Shown piece after piece: positions 1-11,351 of a stretch of 64,000 bases of DNA. The stretch is taken from the NCBI GenBank assembly GCA_949775045.1, contig OX459102.1, forward strand, positions 10,077,738 to 10,141,737, given 5' to 3'. This stretch comes from Metridium senile. Its lineage: Eukaryota; Cnidaria; Anthozoa; Actiniaria; Metridiidae. The position numbers and the translations under genes were made by a program. The stretch's first letter is position 1. Each line of letters starts with the position of its first letter. The notes under the pieces are model-generated. The model ran no database searches, was not told the DNA's origin, and was given only the letters and a program-made list of their open reading frames with translations.

Positions 1-229
1 AGGAAGGAAGATTCATCAAAATTTGAATAGTCTCTTTTATAAATCTTCTGTTTCCTAGATGAATTGTAATCGAATTGATTGATGATTAGAAAATTTGGTA
101 GATGATCTGTCAGATCATGAATGAAATTACCACTGATTGTTGGAAAATCAATTGAATTGAAGAATATATTATCTATTAATGTTGCAGAGTGAACAATTGC
201 AAAATAAAAGACTCTTAAGATGTCAGGGG

Positions 230-2240
230 TTGTCTGGTCCCTATATGTCTTAAATAAAATAGGCAAAAAAGTTCATGGTCAATCACTCACTGCTTCCAAC
301 ATAAGATCAAATGTAAAAAAAATTTGCAAAATTTGACTTTTTTCAAGATCAGGCTTATTTATTTTCGAGGCAAACCACTTTACTGGCATAAATTCATGTA
401 TGAAGTGGTAGCTATTGTTAAACAATTAGCCACACAAACATGGTTTATGACTTTATCCTATGCTAAACTTAGATGGCTTGAACTCTTCCAAATTATTGCC
501 AGGACACAAGGCAAAATATAACTAGTAAGTAGTTGATGCATGCTTTGTCTTAAAATGAATGTTAAACCTGCTAGTGGTTGCTAAACACTTTCAGTACATA
601 GTTAAAACCTTTTGTAAAGAGGTATTACTTACTAATAGATAAAATAGTCCTTTATGCTCTACGTAAAGGGTTTCAGATGAGAGGCTCTCCTTACTTACAT
701 GCATTGATATGGACTTCTGACTGTCCACAATTAACAATTGATACCAAGGAAGATTATATACAATTTATAGATCGGCATTTACAAGCCAACCTTCCTAATC
801 AAGAGCAAGATCCTGACTAACATAAACTAGTAAAAACGTATCAAAAACACAATAATTCTAGAACCTGCATAAAATGCAGAAATAATAACCCTCTCACTCC
901 TAGAGAACACGACAAATTATGTTAAATCAGTGAGTTTAACCACATCACCCAAGTAATATACCATTAGAAAGGACTTTGTTATGATAATTTCTATACTACA
1001 GTCACAGACATAAAGAAAGTAACCTTTTTGTGAAAAATATTTTTGAAAGATCAAAATAAAACCATTTGAAAACGCTGCATTTTTTCATCTAAACTAGGTA
1101 TACCTCTAAACTATAGCTTAAACTGAGTTCTCTTTGAGAAAGACAATGTAGGATGCACCTTAGTGCCCTCTATGTAAAAGGCGGAAAGTGTTAGAGGGGC
1201 GATGAACTACCTCTCATATGTTAGGGGGTGTGCATTTTATGAAGTTAGTTCACAGGAATGTGTATTCCTGAATTAATGGTTAAGAACAGCTTTTCCAGCA
1301 TCGGTTTTACAGATTTACCTGACAAAAGATGGCATATTACGAAATCACAATTAACAGAGGTCCATTCAATTCCAACTAGAACATCTAAATCCGACCTTTG
1401 GGGTCAAGCCACTAATTATTAACTATATCAACTAGATGATGAAAGTACATATATTTTCAAATCTAATACTATTTAACATTATGGCATAAGACCAGATTTT
1501 ATTGCCTATGTAGATAAGTTATGTCTAGCAGAATTTGCTGCATACTATTACAAAGATTACAGAACAGAGTCTCAAGAAACTGCTGATGTTGAACCTGAAG
1601 TTCTCATTGATGATACTAATGAAATCAGCGGAAAATACAGCTGTAATAAAACCAGCAACCAGAATTGTATTTTTATCATTTGCTTATGTTGTAGTTTTCA
1701 TGGAGAGATGAGACTAGTCTACTAGGTACAGACCAAATATACGCTTCCAAGCTCTATAAAACTGATGTACAAACTGTTGTACAAGAAAACTAAAAACTTT
1801 TGTGAACCTGATGCAGATGCTATGACAGGCCTAGGAGCACTTGAATATAACCAGGGTAATATTATTCTATTGTAATAACTGGTGGTGTAGGTGCTGGTAA
1901 AATTCATTTGATCAAACGTATATACGAGAATGTTACTAAAACCATTGGTACAATGGTACAAAAAGACCTGGTATAATGAACCCTGAATTACTAATAGATA
2001 TTTTAGTGGCTCCTACTGATGTTGCTGTTATAAACCTAGATGCAACAACATTAAACACTGATCTTGCAATTCCTATACAAACAGGTGATATTGCTCTTCC
2101 AATGTCAGACCAAAAGCAAACGCAAATGAGGAAGTCAAAATCTGAGCTTAAGTTGATTACAATAGATGAAATATAATAATATGATTAGTAACACCACTTT
2201 ACTTCACATCCATCAACGACTTAAAGAAATATTTGGTACT
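230..2240 (+). pseudogene. Decayed Helitron-like / Pif1 helicase reading frame, N-terminal part
   Basis: Blocks of recognisable protein appear in shifting frames broken by many stops. In order: a Helitron helicase-like N-terminal block (ELFQIIARTQG near 480-515), then RGSPYLHALIW near 679-711 followed by a KLVKTYQKH block, then a CLAEFAAYYYK block near 1530-1560, then a Walker A motif GGVGAGK at 1881-1901, then an APTDVAVINLD block near 2010-2045, and a Walker B-like IDEISM near 2160-2185 that needs a frameshift. This order matches the helicase half of Rep/Helitron or Pif1-type mobile-element proteins as I know them. Stops and frameshifts show it is dead. The family call is from motif recognition only; exact superfamily (Helitron versus related OTU-Pif1 elements) is not settled. 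Confidence 0.7.
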
Positions 2241-2460
2241 GTAATTTCTCAGATTTTCAAATTATTGTCGATATTTTAACTTATATATTCTTAACATAGT
2301 GTATATTTAACTTAGATTTTATGTATTTTTAATATTTAATTAACATTATTTTCATATAGTATATCATTAGTATTTGTTAGTGTCCCCAATTAGCTTGTAG
2401 CTAAATACATTGACACGTAAATAAAGTTTTATTATTTTATTATTCTCATTTATTTACAGA
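2241..2460 (+). mobile_element. LINE/retroposon 3' tail inserted in the helicase relic
   Basis: The helicase-like reading stops near 2240 and resumes near 2480. The stretch between is non-coding, AT-rich, contains the segment TGTCCCCAATTAGC near 2382, and ends in a TAAATAAAG tail with TTATT repeats. This resembles the 3' end of a non-LTR retrotransposon. Boundaries are approximate. Confidence 0.45.
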
Positions 2461-3240
2461 TATTTAAATAGTGACATTTATCAGCTACCACCTATTGGCA
2501 AGAAACCTGTCTTTGCAAACTTCAAAAATGATGTCTTTAATCTATGTAACCCATTGCACCTATTCACCATGACAGAGTTGGTTGAAATAATGAGCAGCAA
2601 AAGGATGATGAACCATTTTCTGAACTTTTGAATATATTTCGAACTGCAAGTGAATTTGAAGATATTGAAGGTATTCAATCTAGAGTAGTAGGTCCATCAC
2701 ACAAGGACTACCCATGAGACACAACTTTCCATTTAATCAAAATACCGTTCTGTTATCTATATTACATTTGATGATAACAAAGCTGGTAATACCTTAACAG
2801 CAAAAACAAGAAACCACTTAGTACAAGAAAACAAACTTGTCCCTATTGAGCCAATACTAGCAAAAATCAAACTACGTCGAAATAGACCATTTCACCTGAA
2901 TTACAAAGAATGCAGTTCCCTTTAATATTGGCTTATTCTGTTCATAAAGTACAACAACAACACTCAACAATTTAGTCACTAGCTTTGAAGTGATTAAACA
3001 GAGAGCATTAATCGTTTGGTCAAATATATGTTGCATTAAGCAGAGCTACCATATTGCATGGCATCCATGGTTTAAGAGAACTTCAAAATATACATGTCAA
3101 AGCAGACCCTTGAGTACATTCAACCAATAACCTTCTCCTCCTTTACAAAAAGAAAAGTTTCGATATCCCTCAGTACATGGAACATCTTAGAAAATTTCTT
3201 AATGGTTATTCTAGTTCAGATGATTTTTGGAGACTTATGT
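2461..3240 (+). pseudogene. Decayed Pif1-like helicase, C-terminal part
   Basis: Continues the relic after the inserted tail. A QLPPIGKKPVFANF-like block at about 2484-2525 is typical of the Pif1 helicase segment after Walker B, followed by a MTELVEIM block and a run of weaker matches (for example NHLVQENKLVPIEP near 2815-2855). Frames shift repeatedly and stops are frequent. It is a fossil, not a gene. Confidence 0.6.
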
Positions 3241-3301
3241 AAAGAATATAATAGTAGAATATAAACACGATAGAATATAAATTACCTCAATAAAAGTGAC
3301 A

Positions 3302-4193
3302 TTGAACCACACGCCGGGCACAAACGGCCCCCCAAAAGGCACACTAAAATGTCACAATTTTCCGTTATTTACGAATATTTTAATAAATTATCGTCTTTGT
3401 GTTCTGAAATTTTCAGTGATTGTAATATGGAGGTAGCGAAAATTTTTGAGAAATTATTTGAATGTTTTCTCGTCATTATGACGTCATAATAAAATGTTAC
3501 AGTAGTCGAAAAAAATCAATTTTACCGCTAGATACAATTTAAGGATGAATTTTATAAGCCAGTAAGATGTAAAACACGTTATCGAAATTTTCATCAATTT
3601 TTGGTAACTAGAACTGGAGATATGAGGGATTTTATGATTTTGATGACGTCATCTAATATGACGTCACAGAAAATAATAAAATATCATTATTTATAATCAG
3701 TAACAGAAATTCTAACATAATCCCATTCAATAGTCGATTTTTAGTAGATATAGCTTATAAAATCATCGATATCCCAGAAAAGGGCTGCATAACATATCTT
3801 TAAAGATATTTGTGACGTCATAATGACGTAGCAGGGATTTACTCAATTTTTCAACATCAATTTATAGCCCTCTAACTGCAAAAATCAAAATTTTAAAATC
3901 ATACGATTTTCCAGCGTTCTTATATCATTTCATTAGCATTAAAATTAGAGAGAAATGTTTTGAAATGAAAAAAATGTACCAAGCGAAATGTTTTTCCAAA
4001 GGTTTTATTAAGTTTTTTTCCCGCAAAATTTTCGCGGGAAAAATTCTGGAGGTTAAAATCGCCATAGCTCAAGTTTCCATCGCCCAAATTAAAAACGGTT
4101 TTCAGTTTTATAGTCCTTAGCAGAAGTGGAGTGATATTTGATGCAAAATAGAAATTTCATCATGAGCGCTTTTTAGGTCGTTTGCGCCCGCCG
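3302..4193. mobile_element. MITE-like element with GC-rich inverted ends
   Basis: The left end (CGCCGGGCACAAACGGCC near 3311) and the right end (GGTCGTTTGCGCCCGCCG near 4173) are imperfect inverted complements. The interior is AT-rich non-coding DNA with several TGACGTCA-type palindromes and no reading frame. TTGAA occurs just outside both ends and may be a target duplication. It interrupts the helicase relic. Confidence 0.5.
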
Positions 4194-4390
4194 TGCCACT
4201 TGAATCATTAATGCAGTCTTTAAACTACTCTCAAATTGTACAAAATCAAATATATGTTTCTGCAGGGATCTCTCTAGACCTTGTTTCCTTCAAGTCACAG
4301 TTCAACATAGTTGGAAATTCCATAGTTAGTGTTTATTACTCTGATCAACCTGATCATGATGCTGTCAAAATATCCATAAAACAAAGATAG
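4193..4390 (+). pseudogene. Short open fragment, probable end of the helicase-type relic
   Basis: An open stretch of about 65 codons runs from the end of the MITE to a TAG. It includes NYSQIVQNQIYVSAGIS and SVYYSDQPDHDAVK. It lies immediately after the MITE on the same strand as the helicase relic, so it is most simply a displaced continuation of it. I do not recognise a specific domain. Confidence 0.35.
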
Positions 4391-5034
4391 ATAACTGTAC
4401 TAGTATTTAGATAGCAATAGTTTATTCATTTATCTCCCAGCCATATAGCTAACAATTGTATCATTGCATGATAATGTAAAAATTGTAATTATATTTAAAC
4501 TATGTGCTTATCTGAAAGATTTACATGATAGTTATATATAAACTGTATTCTTGATATTCACACAGCAGTATGATTAGTATAGATGAAACTGATTTTAGCT
4601 TAATATTATAGTTTATTGTTAATGTACAATATTATACATTTTTGGCTGACATCTAGCTATTAAATATTTGTATTTATTAACTAACTCATTGTGAGATGGT
4701 TGGTTTATGTATATATATATTGCTCAATTTGCTTTGATTGTTATATTAATGATATTATCTTTTAAACATTTTCTAAATACTAAGGGAATTGGAGATGAGA
4801 CTATCAATCAATTAAAGCCTCATCCTTGAATCATCACCTTTTGAAGTCAGACAGGTATATATATATATATACTTAATTTTAATGTTAGATACTTCACCAC
4901 CAATCACACCACTTATACAAATAATTATATTTGTTTCAATTTACAGATTTGCAAATCAAAGTTGTAAAAGTTGATGACTATTCAAACTTGTCGATCCCCA
5001 CCACAAAAGACCCTGGACAGTCACTTCCAAACTA

Positions 5035-5335
5035 ATTCAAACAGGATAACAGTGGCAGCAATAATATGAAGGATATTAAAATGAGATATCGCATGGAACA
5101 TTGCAAGAAGTCAACTCACAGTTGGTTAACATTATCTAATTGGATAACCAGCTTGCCCTAATGGCGAACACCTAAAATTATAACCAAACAGGATTAAACA
5201 GTGGCAACAATAATATGAAAGATGATATCATAAGATATAAAAGATATTGAATTGTGACATGGCATGGAACATTAATATTTTCTAATTAGATAACCAGTTT
5301 GCCCTATCTAGTGGTCAACAAGTAAAATTAACACC
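5035..5335 (+). repeat. Imperfect tandem duplication, unit about 150 bp
   Basis: The segment beginning CAGGATAACAGTGGCAGCAA near 5041 recurs, diverged, from about 5189 (CAGGATTAAACAGTGGCAAC). Both copies carry AATAATATGAA, CATGGAACATT and a GATAACCAG(C/T)TTGCCCTA motif. Confidence 0.6.
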
Positions 5336-8300
5336 AGCAGCATGAAGAATAAAATACTGTATGCAGGAATTCCAAAAAGAACCTATCAAAAGATTACTTC
5401 CTAAAAAGTTAACCCTGGATGCCAGGGTCTAGTTATACATCGAAAGAGTACAGTTATTGACACACAGTTTACGTTGTGTTAATCAGAATTATACATTTAC
5501 AATAAAGGTACCTGCATGTTCAACGCGATTCGTACATTTCTTTAGTGTTTGTGCATTCACACTGTGAATTAATTACTCTTATATATATTGTTGCCATTGC
5601 ATGTTTTAAGTAAAAAAAGTGCTTTATATATAACCTTTAGCTATTTAACTGATGACTTGGCACATTATATTTAAAAACAAACACGTGCGCACGCGTGATT
5701 ACAACATTAAAACATATTTATATACAATTTACCATACATTTATGGCAATTTACCACAATAATAATAATAATAATGATAATGATAATAATATTGATATAGA
5801 TTTACTATAAAAAAACAGTGGTTAACAGGGATTTCAACCAATGACAAATATTCGGCATGTACACATGTCCATGTCAAATACGATAATTTTACATGTGAAA
5901 AATATCATTTTTCTCAGTTTTGCATAAATATATATATATGTATATGTATATATGTACTTACCAATTGTGAATAAGATCAGCGAGCAGGCAACCAACATGT
6001 GGAAACAATTCATGATCGTCTATTAGAGGAAAGATTTCAAATTTAAAAATTTACCAGCGTCCAAAATGGTCACGGCAAACAAGCTGATCAGCGGTCAAGC
6101 GTAATAATGGACAGGAATCCCACAAAGCAAGTGTAATTTTTTCAGAGTAAATGGAATGATATCAACACAACATTAGCGACGAGAACCAATAATTCCAAGT
6201 AACAAGTTCAGGATATTTTCTTCATATTCACAGCCAATGGAATTACGTACAAACTCCAGAAGACAAGATAAGTAAGTGTTTTAGTCCAAGAAGGAACATC
6301 TTTTGAATCGACACAATTTGGTAAAGTAAATCGACAACAATAAAGTATTAGTCCGAAGATGAAGTTGACTTAGTATTAACTCGAATTAACTTGTGCTTAA
6401 CTTAATTTTCCAGAAGGAAGCGTAGACGATTATATAACAACATAAATCGTTGATAATTGTATCCAGTTCCACGTAACCTCGGACATCACTGCTAGCTGAG
6501 CTATACTTGACATTAGGCCGTATACTAGACATTGCTCAAGCGATGGAAGCATCTCATGACGCATTGCCACAATTGAATCGCAATTGTTTATGATCTGCGA
6601 CGCCAAAGCAGAAATCAAATCCAAAGAGGAGCTGGCAAAAAGCCAGCAAAAGCCACTCCGGCCTGACGAAATAGCAACCCAGACAGAACAATATTATTAC
6701 TACGGGGTCAAAGCCCCAACAATGTAACTTGTCATTCATGCATGTGGAAAGACTCAGACATTTTGCTTCTGTTATCGCAGTAAGCCCCCATCAAAATAGT
6801 TCAGTAGGACTCAAACCACTTTTAATTATCTGAACTCCCCCGTGGGAGTTGCAATGACTGAATCTCCGTATTGATTATGTCACCAGTAAATTTCACCAAA
6901 AATCCCTCGTGGATTGTGGCTGAATCTTAATATTGTCTTTTGTGGGCCACTCAGCTGGTCATTACCTACTAGCTAGTCATTATATCCAGTATCCAATTGT
7001 CTAGGTTGTACGTTTTGCATCAAATAAAACAGTTATTTCCCTTGTCGAAAGAATTCTGTTTTCAAAGAGTAGTGACATCTGACAATATGGTCTGCAATTT
7101 AAAAGCTCTTGAACGAATGCTATCAGCATGAAACAAATAGCTTACCACGTGTTGGGATAATACACGTCACGTCAATGTGGCCTCGACCAAGTACTCAGAC
7201 GGAAAGCTTCAATAAATCGTTGATGAAAGCCATGAAAGCAACAAAGATACAGAATATAATTAAAGCTGTATTGTTGCTATTAACCATGTTTGGGCAAAAA
7301 CCCGGGGTAAAGAACCACGAAGCAGGCGTTAGCGAACCAGGCGTTAGCCAAGTATCGTTTTTCGCCAAAGCACCGTGATGAGGACATCTTTCGTGCACTG
7401 GCTAGCCAGGTCTTTTAAGAAAGTGTATCCAAACTGAAAAAAAAAAAAAAACGCTCGAAGGTATACATTGTTGATGACTCTGTTCTCTGCGAAAACAGAA
7501 CAAATTATATACTCATTAAGATCTCACTCCATTCTTCGTATTAAAAAAAAGGAAATTGACTATAGTAACAGCTGAACGTGAAGATCGACTTACTTTGACT
7601 ATGACTATGACTATAGAGTATGACAAGGAACAGCTTTATGTTTCATCAGATTCCAAGTACATCACCGATGCAGTCATACATAATAACCCAGAGGTGTGCT
7701 CGGTCCGCACTGATTATTTCACCTCGCCACGCACAACCCAATAGAATCATTGAAGAAGAACACTATTCTTTTAACACTGACATCGAACCTTCAACAATAG
7801 TATTGTAATATCTTTGCATTACATTTCTTAACTGTACATTGGGCGCTTGTAGTATTAAACTTCATCTATTGTAGACCACATGTTAAAGCTTATCTTTCAC
7901 TTCTGAGAAGTGGATGCAATAGACAGGGATCCCACGTGACCACCACGTGGGTGTACTATTAAAAACTGTTAAAAGAAAACTAGCAAATACCGTTGTAGAC
8001 CTTATCTCGATCGAAACTTCTCAGCATTTTAAAACTTAATAATACATAATAACAATTTTATGGTATATAGTTTGCTCCTCTATGTTCAATTCTAACCAAA
8101 TGAAAACGCTTTTCCAAAGTGAAACCGCAACCCATCGGATTGGAAAATCTTAAACCACAACAAACAGGTAGCCCAACCTTCCTTTATGTGTGGATTTGAA
8201 AAAAAGAAATGTCATTGCTATTCATTAAAATTACTGTTCTCCATATATGAAAGTAGGGCGTAACATCCTATCATGATTTCCGACTGAAAGAAAGAATTAT

Positions 8301-8539
8301 TAATGAATGTAATACCAAAGAGGCCCCAAAATACTATAATTTCGATCGATTATTTTATATTTATTAAAAAAAACCGAGAATAATAATTAAAAGTTAATAA
8401 ACTAAAAGTTAAAAAATACTGCAATAAAGCCAATACAAACCGTTCCGTATTTAAAAAACCGTTGTATATATTTTTTTATATTTATATAAACCGTTCTCTT
8501 CTATATATTATAAACCATTTATTTTAGTAATTTTACTTG

Positions 8540-8640
8540 GGATAACTGTGACAATAGAAATAATATCAGTTGGAAATAGCGCTATATAAATGAATAAAGT
8601 TATTATTATTATTAATAGTATTAATAATTCTAGAGGCGCC
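8540..8640 (+). mobile_element. Retroposon-like 3' tail (AGCGCTATATAAA plus ATT repeats)
   Basis: The motif TAGCGCTATATAAATGAATA followed by TTATTATTATT matches the tail signature also seen near 54490 (plus) and, reverse-complemented, near 60710-60760. Three copies in one window suggest one retroposon family. Confidence 0.4.
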
Positions 8641-8996
8641 ATATAACTGAACAATGCTTGGTAACCATATATTTCCCTTTGTGTTAGTGAGTATTTTCAA
8701 ACAGAATGATCAGCGGTCAAGATAGAGCCTCTCACGGTCTACCCTGCTAGCAGTGGTTTCTTTTTCTTACCTGGATCGACGAGGGGAAAACCCCTCTGCT
8801 GACTCCAACCTTAATCCTGTTGAGCATGCGCGTTTTCCAAAGGTCAATCAATTAGGTTTTTGCGTGACAAGTTAAGATATCGTATTTCGCTCAATTGAGC
8901 AAAGATGGCGAAATGCTTTCCATTTTAATGTCGTCAAAAATTAATATTAAGAAATATAAGAACGACATTATTTAGTCGGTGGATTAAACCTAATGC

Positions 8997-9312
8997 TGCG
9001 TAGAGCTACAGCGATATTTAATATTAAATATTGTTGGTCCCGGCATCGACTGATGAAATCCAAAGTAAACATCAAAGTCAATTAACGCGTGGGAAAGTGA
9101 TGTTTTCTGTCATCACATGGTTGGAAAACCAGTGAATAAACCTGATTTCCATAACACGTAGAGCTACAGCGATCTTTAATGTTAAATCTTGTTGGTCCCG
9201 GCCTCGACTGATTGAAATCAAAAGTAAACATAAACGTTAATTAACGCGTGGGAAAGTGATGTTGTCTGTCATCACATGGTTGAAAAACAAGTGTATAAAC
9301 CTTATTTCCATA
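8997..9312 (+). repeat. Tandem duplication, unit about 158 bp
   Basis: CGTAGAGCTACAGCGAT occurs near 8999 and again near 9157, each followed by a TTGTTGGTCCCGGC block, an AACGCGTGGGAAAGTGATGTT block and an ATCACATGGTTG block at the same relative spacing, with about ten percent differences. Confidence 0.75.
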
Positions 9313-9836
9313 ATTTATTCATCGAGAAATGTGGATACTATACTCGCGGGTGCCGGCAGAGGTTCCTTTGCTCGTCGCTCTAAGGGTAGGAGAAGGAATC
9401 CTGTGATCGCAGGGTACACTCGGTTACAATGTTCGAATCATTTTGACCACTCGTGGAGTCTTTATATCTGATGTGGCTAGGTATATAGAATACTAATAAG
9501 AGCGCTATATTCAGTAGCGCTTTATACTTCATGCTAGTGACAAAAATGATCCAACTGATTGGACTATTTATAAAAGGCTTTGATTTTTTAGAGATATAAT
9601 TTTTTGTTATGAATTATTATAATTATAAGATTTTCTCTTTGCATTCAATATTATCAGTGTTTAATTATTAACAATTCGCACATATTTTTTCATTGTCTGT
9701 CCTGTTGTGGATCATAGATTGCGTCAAAAAATGTTCAAAACTCAGGTGGAACCACGAGTGCAACGAGTGGTTTCACTGAATAGTTTTAATCATTTTCTTA
9801 TTGAACATAGCTTTCAGCCAATTAGCGTGCGAGATT

Positions 9837-10244
9837 TCACACAAGTGTTGAAAATTGACGGTTTAGATGTTGATATTGTGATTCCTTCTTCTTTAACCTC
9901 AGAGGTTCGTACGGATTGGATATTTCTGGCTGGATGAAAGATGGATTAACCGCCGCTGTCCTCGCGTCCTGCAGACTCTGATAGTCACGTGACGTTGTAC
10001 TGTCTGTGTTAAGTTCCTGATAGTGGCTTGGCTGTGAGGTACTGGTACTAGTACCATCTACAAACTGGATTTCTGGAATGTCGTAAGGGTAATTTGTGCC
10101 AACATGGCTAGACGATGACGTCATGGCCTCGACATCAGGCTGAGCGTAGTCTGGATCGTCCACTGATTCATAAGTAATGGACGGCTCATTGGTCGAGATA
10201 GGAGTAGGACTGGGGACTGTTATTTCTGACATATTGATGATACC
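9837..10244 (-). CDS. Terminal exon: tyrosine-rich, ITAM-like cytoplasmic tail
   Basis: Reading on the minus strand, an AG acceptor at 10245-10246 is followed by 135 codons to a TGA at 9837-9839. The sequence is hydrophilic, rich in Ser, Thr and acidic residues, and has many tyrosine motifs: YESV, YAQP, YDIP, YQEL, YQSL, YEPL, YQHL. The pair YEPL-(8 residues)-YQHL fits the ITAM pattern YxxL-x(6-12)-YxxL; YQEL-(9)-YQSL also fits. It reads in frame with an upstream exon at 10310-10434. This composition is typical of receptor tails that recruit SH2 proteins, which is inference. An internal ATG at 10230-10232 could be an alternative start. It is the best candidate in the window for the end of a minus-strand membrane receptor. 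Confidence 0.55.
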   Translation of the reverse strand, partial: GIINMSEITVPSPTPISTNEPSITYESVDDPDYAQPDVEAMTSSSSHVGTNYPYDIPEIQFVDGTSTSTSQPSHYQELNTDSTTSRDYQSLQDARTAAVNPSFIQPEISNPYEPLRLKKKESQYQHLNRQFSTLV

Positions 10245-10309
10245 CTACAAAAAAATGAAATCATTTGAAAATGACATGAAAACATATATTTTTAGTAAGA
10301 TATACTTAC

Positions 10310-10434
10310 AGGTCGATACCTATGGATTGTTTTGCTTGCTTTAGGTTGTACATACATTTTATACCATGTATGTAAAGCATAAAGGTAATAAAATAATCCA
10401 CATAAAACGTACCGACCTCCAAGATAACTAGACC
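10310..10434 (-). CDS. Probable membrane-spanning exon upstream of the ITAM-like tail
   Basis: A consensus donor (GTAAGT, complement of 10304-10309) follows a CCT codon, and joining to 10244 keeps the frame. The coded segment holds YVLCGLFYYLYALHTWY, an aromatic hydrophobic stretch, followed by basic residues (K, R, H) as in a stop-transfer sequence. The proposed acceptor is the CATCAG ending at 10435, which gives phase 1. Part of this exon resembles a short repeat also present near 5416-5440, which lowers confidence. The acceptor could lie further upstream. Confidence 0.35.
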
Positions 10435-10504
10435 CTGATGGCAGGGTGGACACGTGCCCTGCTGAAAAACGTCTCTGATTGTAAATTTTCTGTGGACTAA
10501 GCAA

Positions 10505-11069
10505 TTTATAGAATTCAGATTACACATTGGGAGCTTTGTTCGTTTGTCACAAAATGTTTTAATAAGACAGTTGCTATCAGTAAACAATGTGTTAGAAAGT
10601 ATTAGCTGGTGATTTTTACATGTCAAATAGAAAATACTTCAAAGTTGTTTCATTTTGTTGAATAATACGGTTTATATAGTAAGCATAGAAACAATATACA
10701 CTTAATGACTGGTCCCGAGGGAAACAGTTAGTTTTGTTTTCCGGAGAATCTCAACGAGGCTCCGGCCGAGGGAAACATTGAGATTCGAGGGAAACAAAAC
10801 TAACTGGTTTCCCGAGGGATCAGTCATTAAGCGTTTTGTTATATAGCTAATCATTTTAGACAAGTAAATTAAGAAAATTTGAATTATTATTCAATGCGCT
10901 GGGCACTTGTATCCCGGTCGGGATACAGTTAGATTTATCTAATATCACGTGAGCATCTATCAACCAATGAGAATGCTCGTTATATAGTCAAAATGATTAG
11001 CTATATAACAATATATAATATAATGCACTTCTTGAGGAATATTTTACTTGAAGAACTACTTGATGTCAG
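10505..11069. mobile_element. Foldback MITE-like repeats around 10690-11015
   Basis: TAATGACTGGTCCCGAGGGA near 10704 is mirrored by CCCGAGGGATCAGTCATTA near 10811, with inner complementary AGTTAGTTTTGTTT / AAACAAAACTAACT. A second complementary pair, TTGTTATATAGCTAATCATTTT near 10837 (shortened here to its core TATATAGCTAATCATTTT) and its complement near 10991, encloses the region to about 11015. No gene is seen here. Confidence 0.55.
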
Positions 11070-11351
11070 TAATGCACTAGTCAATTGAAACCCCCGCCCC
11101 CCGACCCCCGGGACTAGCGGGGCACTAAACGGGGACGTGACGCGTTTTTAACGTGCTTTTACAGCAATATTGCACCGGGGGGTCGGGATTTTAACTAATT
11201 GTCTTCGCAGCGGGGCAGCGAGCGGGGATTTTAACGCTCGTTTGAATATGAAAGGGCCTGGAAACTAGAGGTCGGCCATCTTGAAAAATACCCAGAAAGC
11301 ATTGGTATTCTAACATCGGTAAGGTATTCTAGGTGTGGTATTAATGTTAGA

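Larger units (their letters stand above)
4391..9836. other. Gene-free stretch with dispersed repeats
   Basis: I see no supported gene. Short open frames on both strands lack family motifs or codon signal. Contents include TA and AAT microsatellites (4706-4720, 4857-4870, 5757-5790), two local duplications listed separately, a retroposon-like tail at 8540-8640, and palindromic snippets such as the CCACGTGACCACCACGTGG region near 7932. Confidence 0.5.

Noticed and set aside
7109..7808. Several short plus and minus frames of 60-90 codons
   Set aside because: No motifs, no linked exons, mutually overlapping; likely chance.
9707..9937. Plus-strand frame of 76 codons
   Set aside because: It overlaps the minus-strand ITAM-like exon antisense and a foldback repeat, with no protein-family signal.
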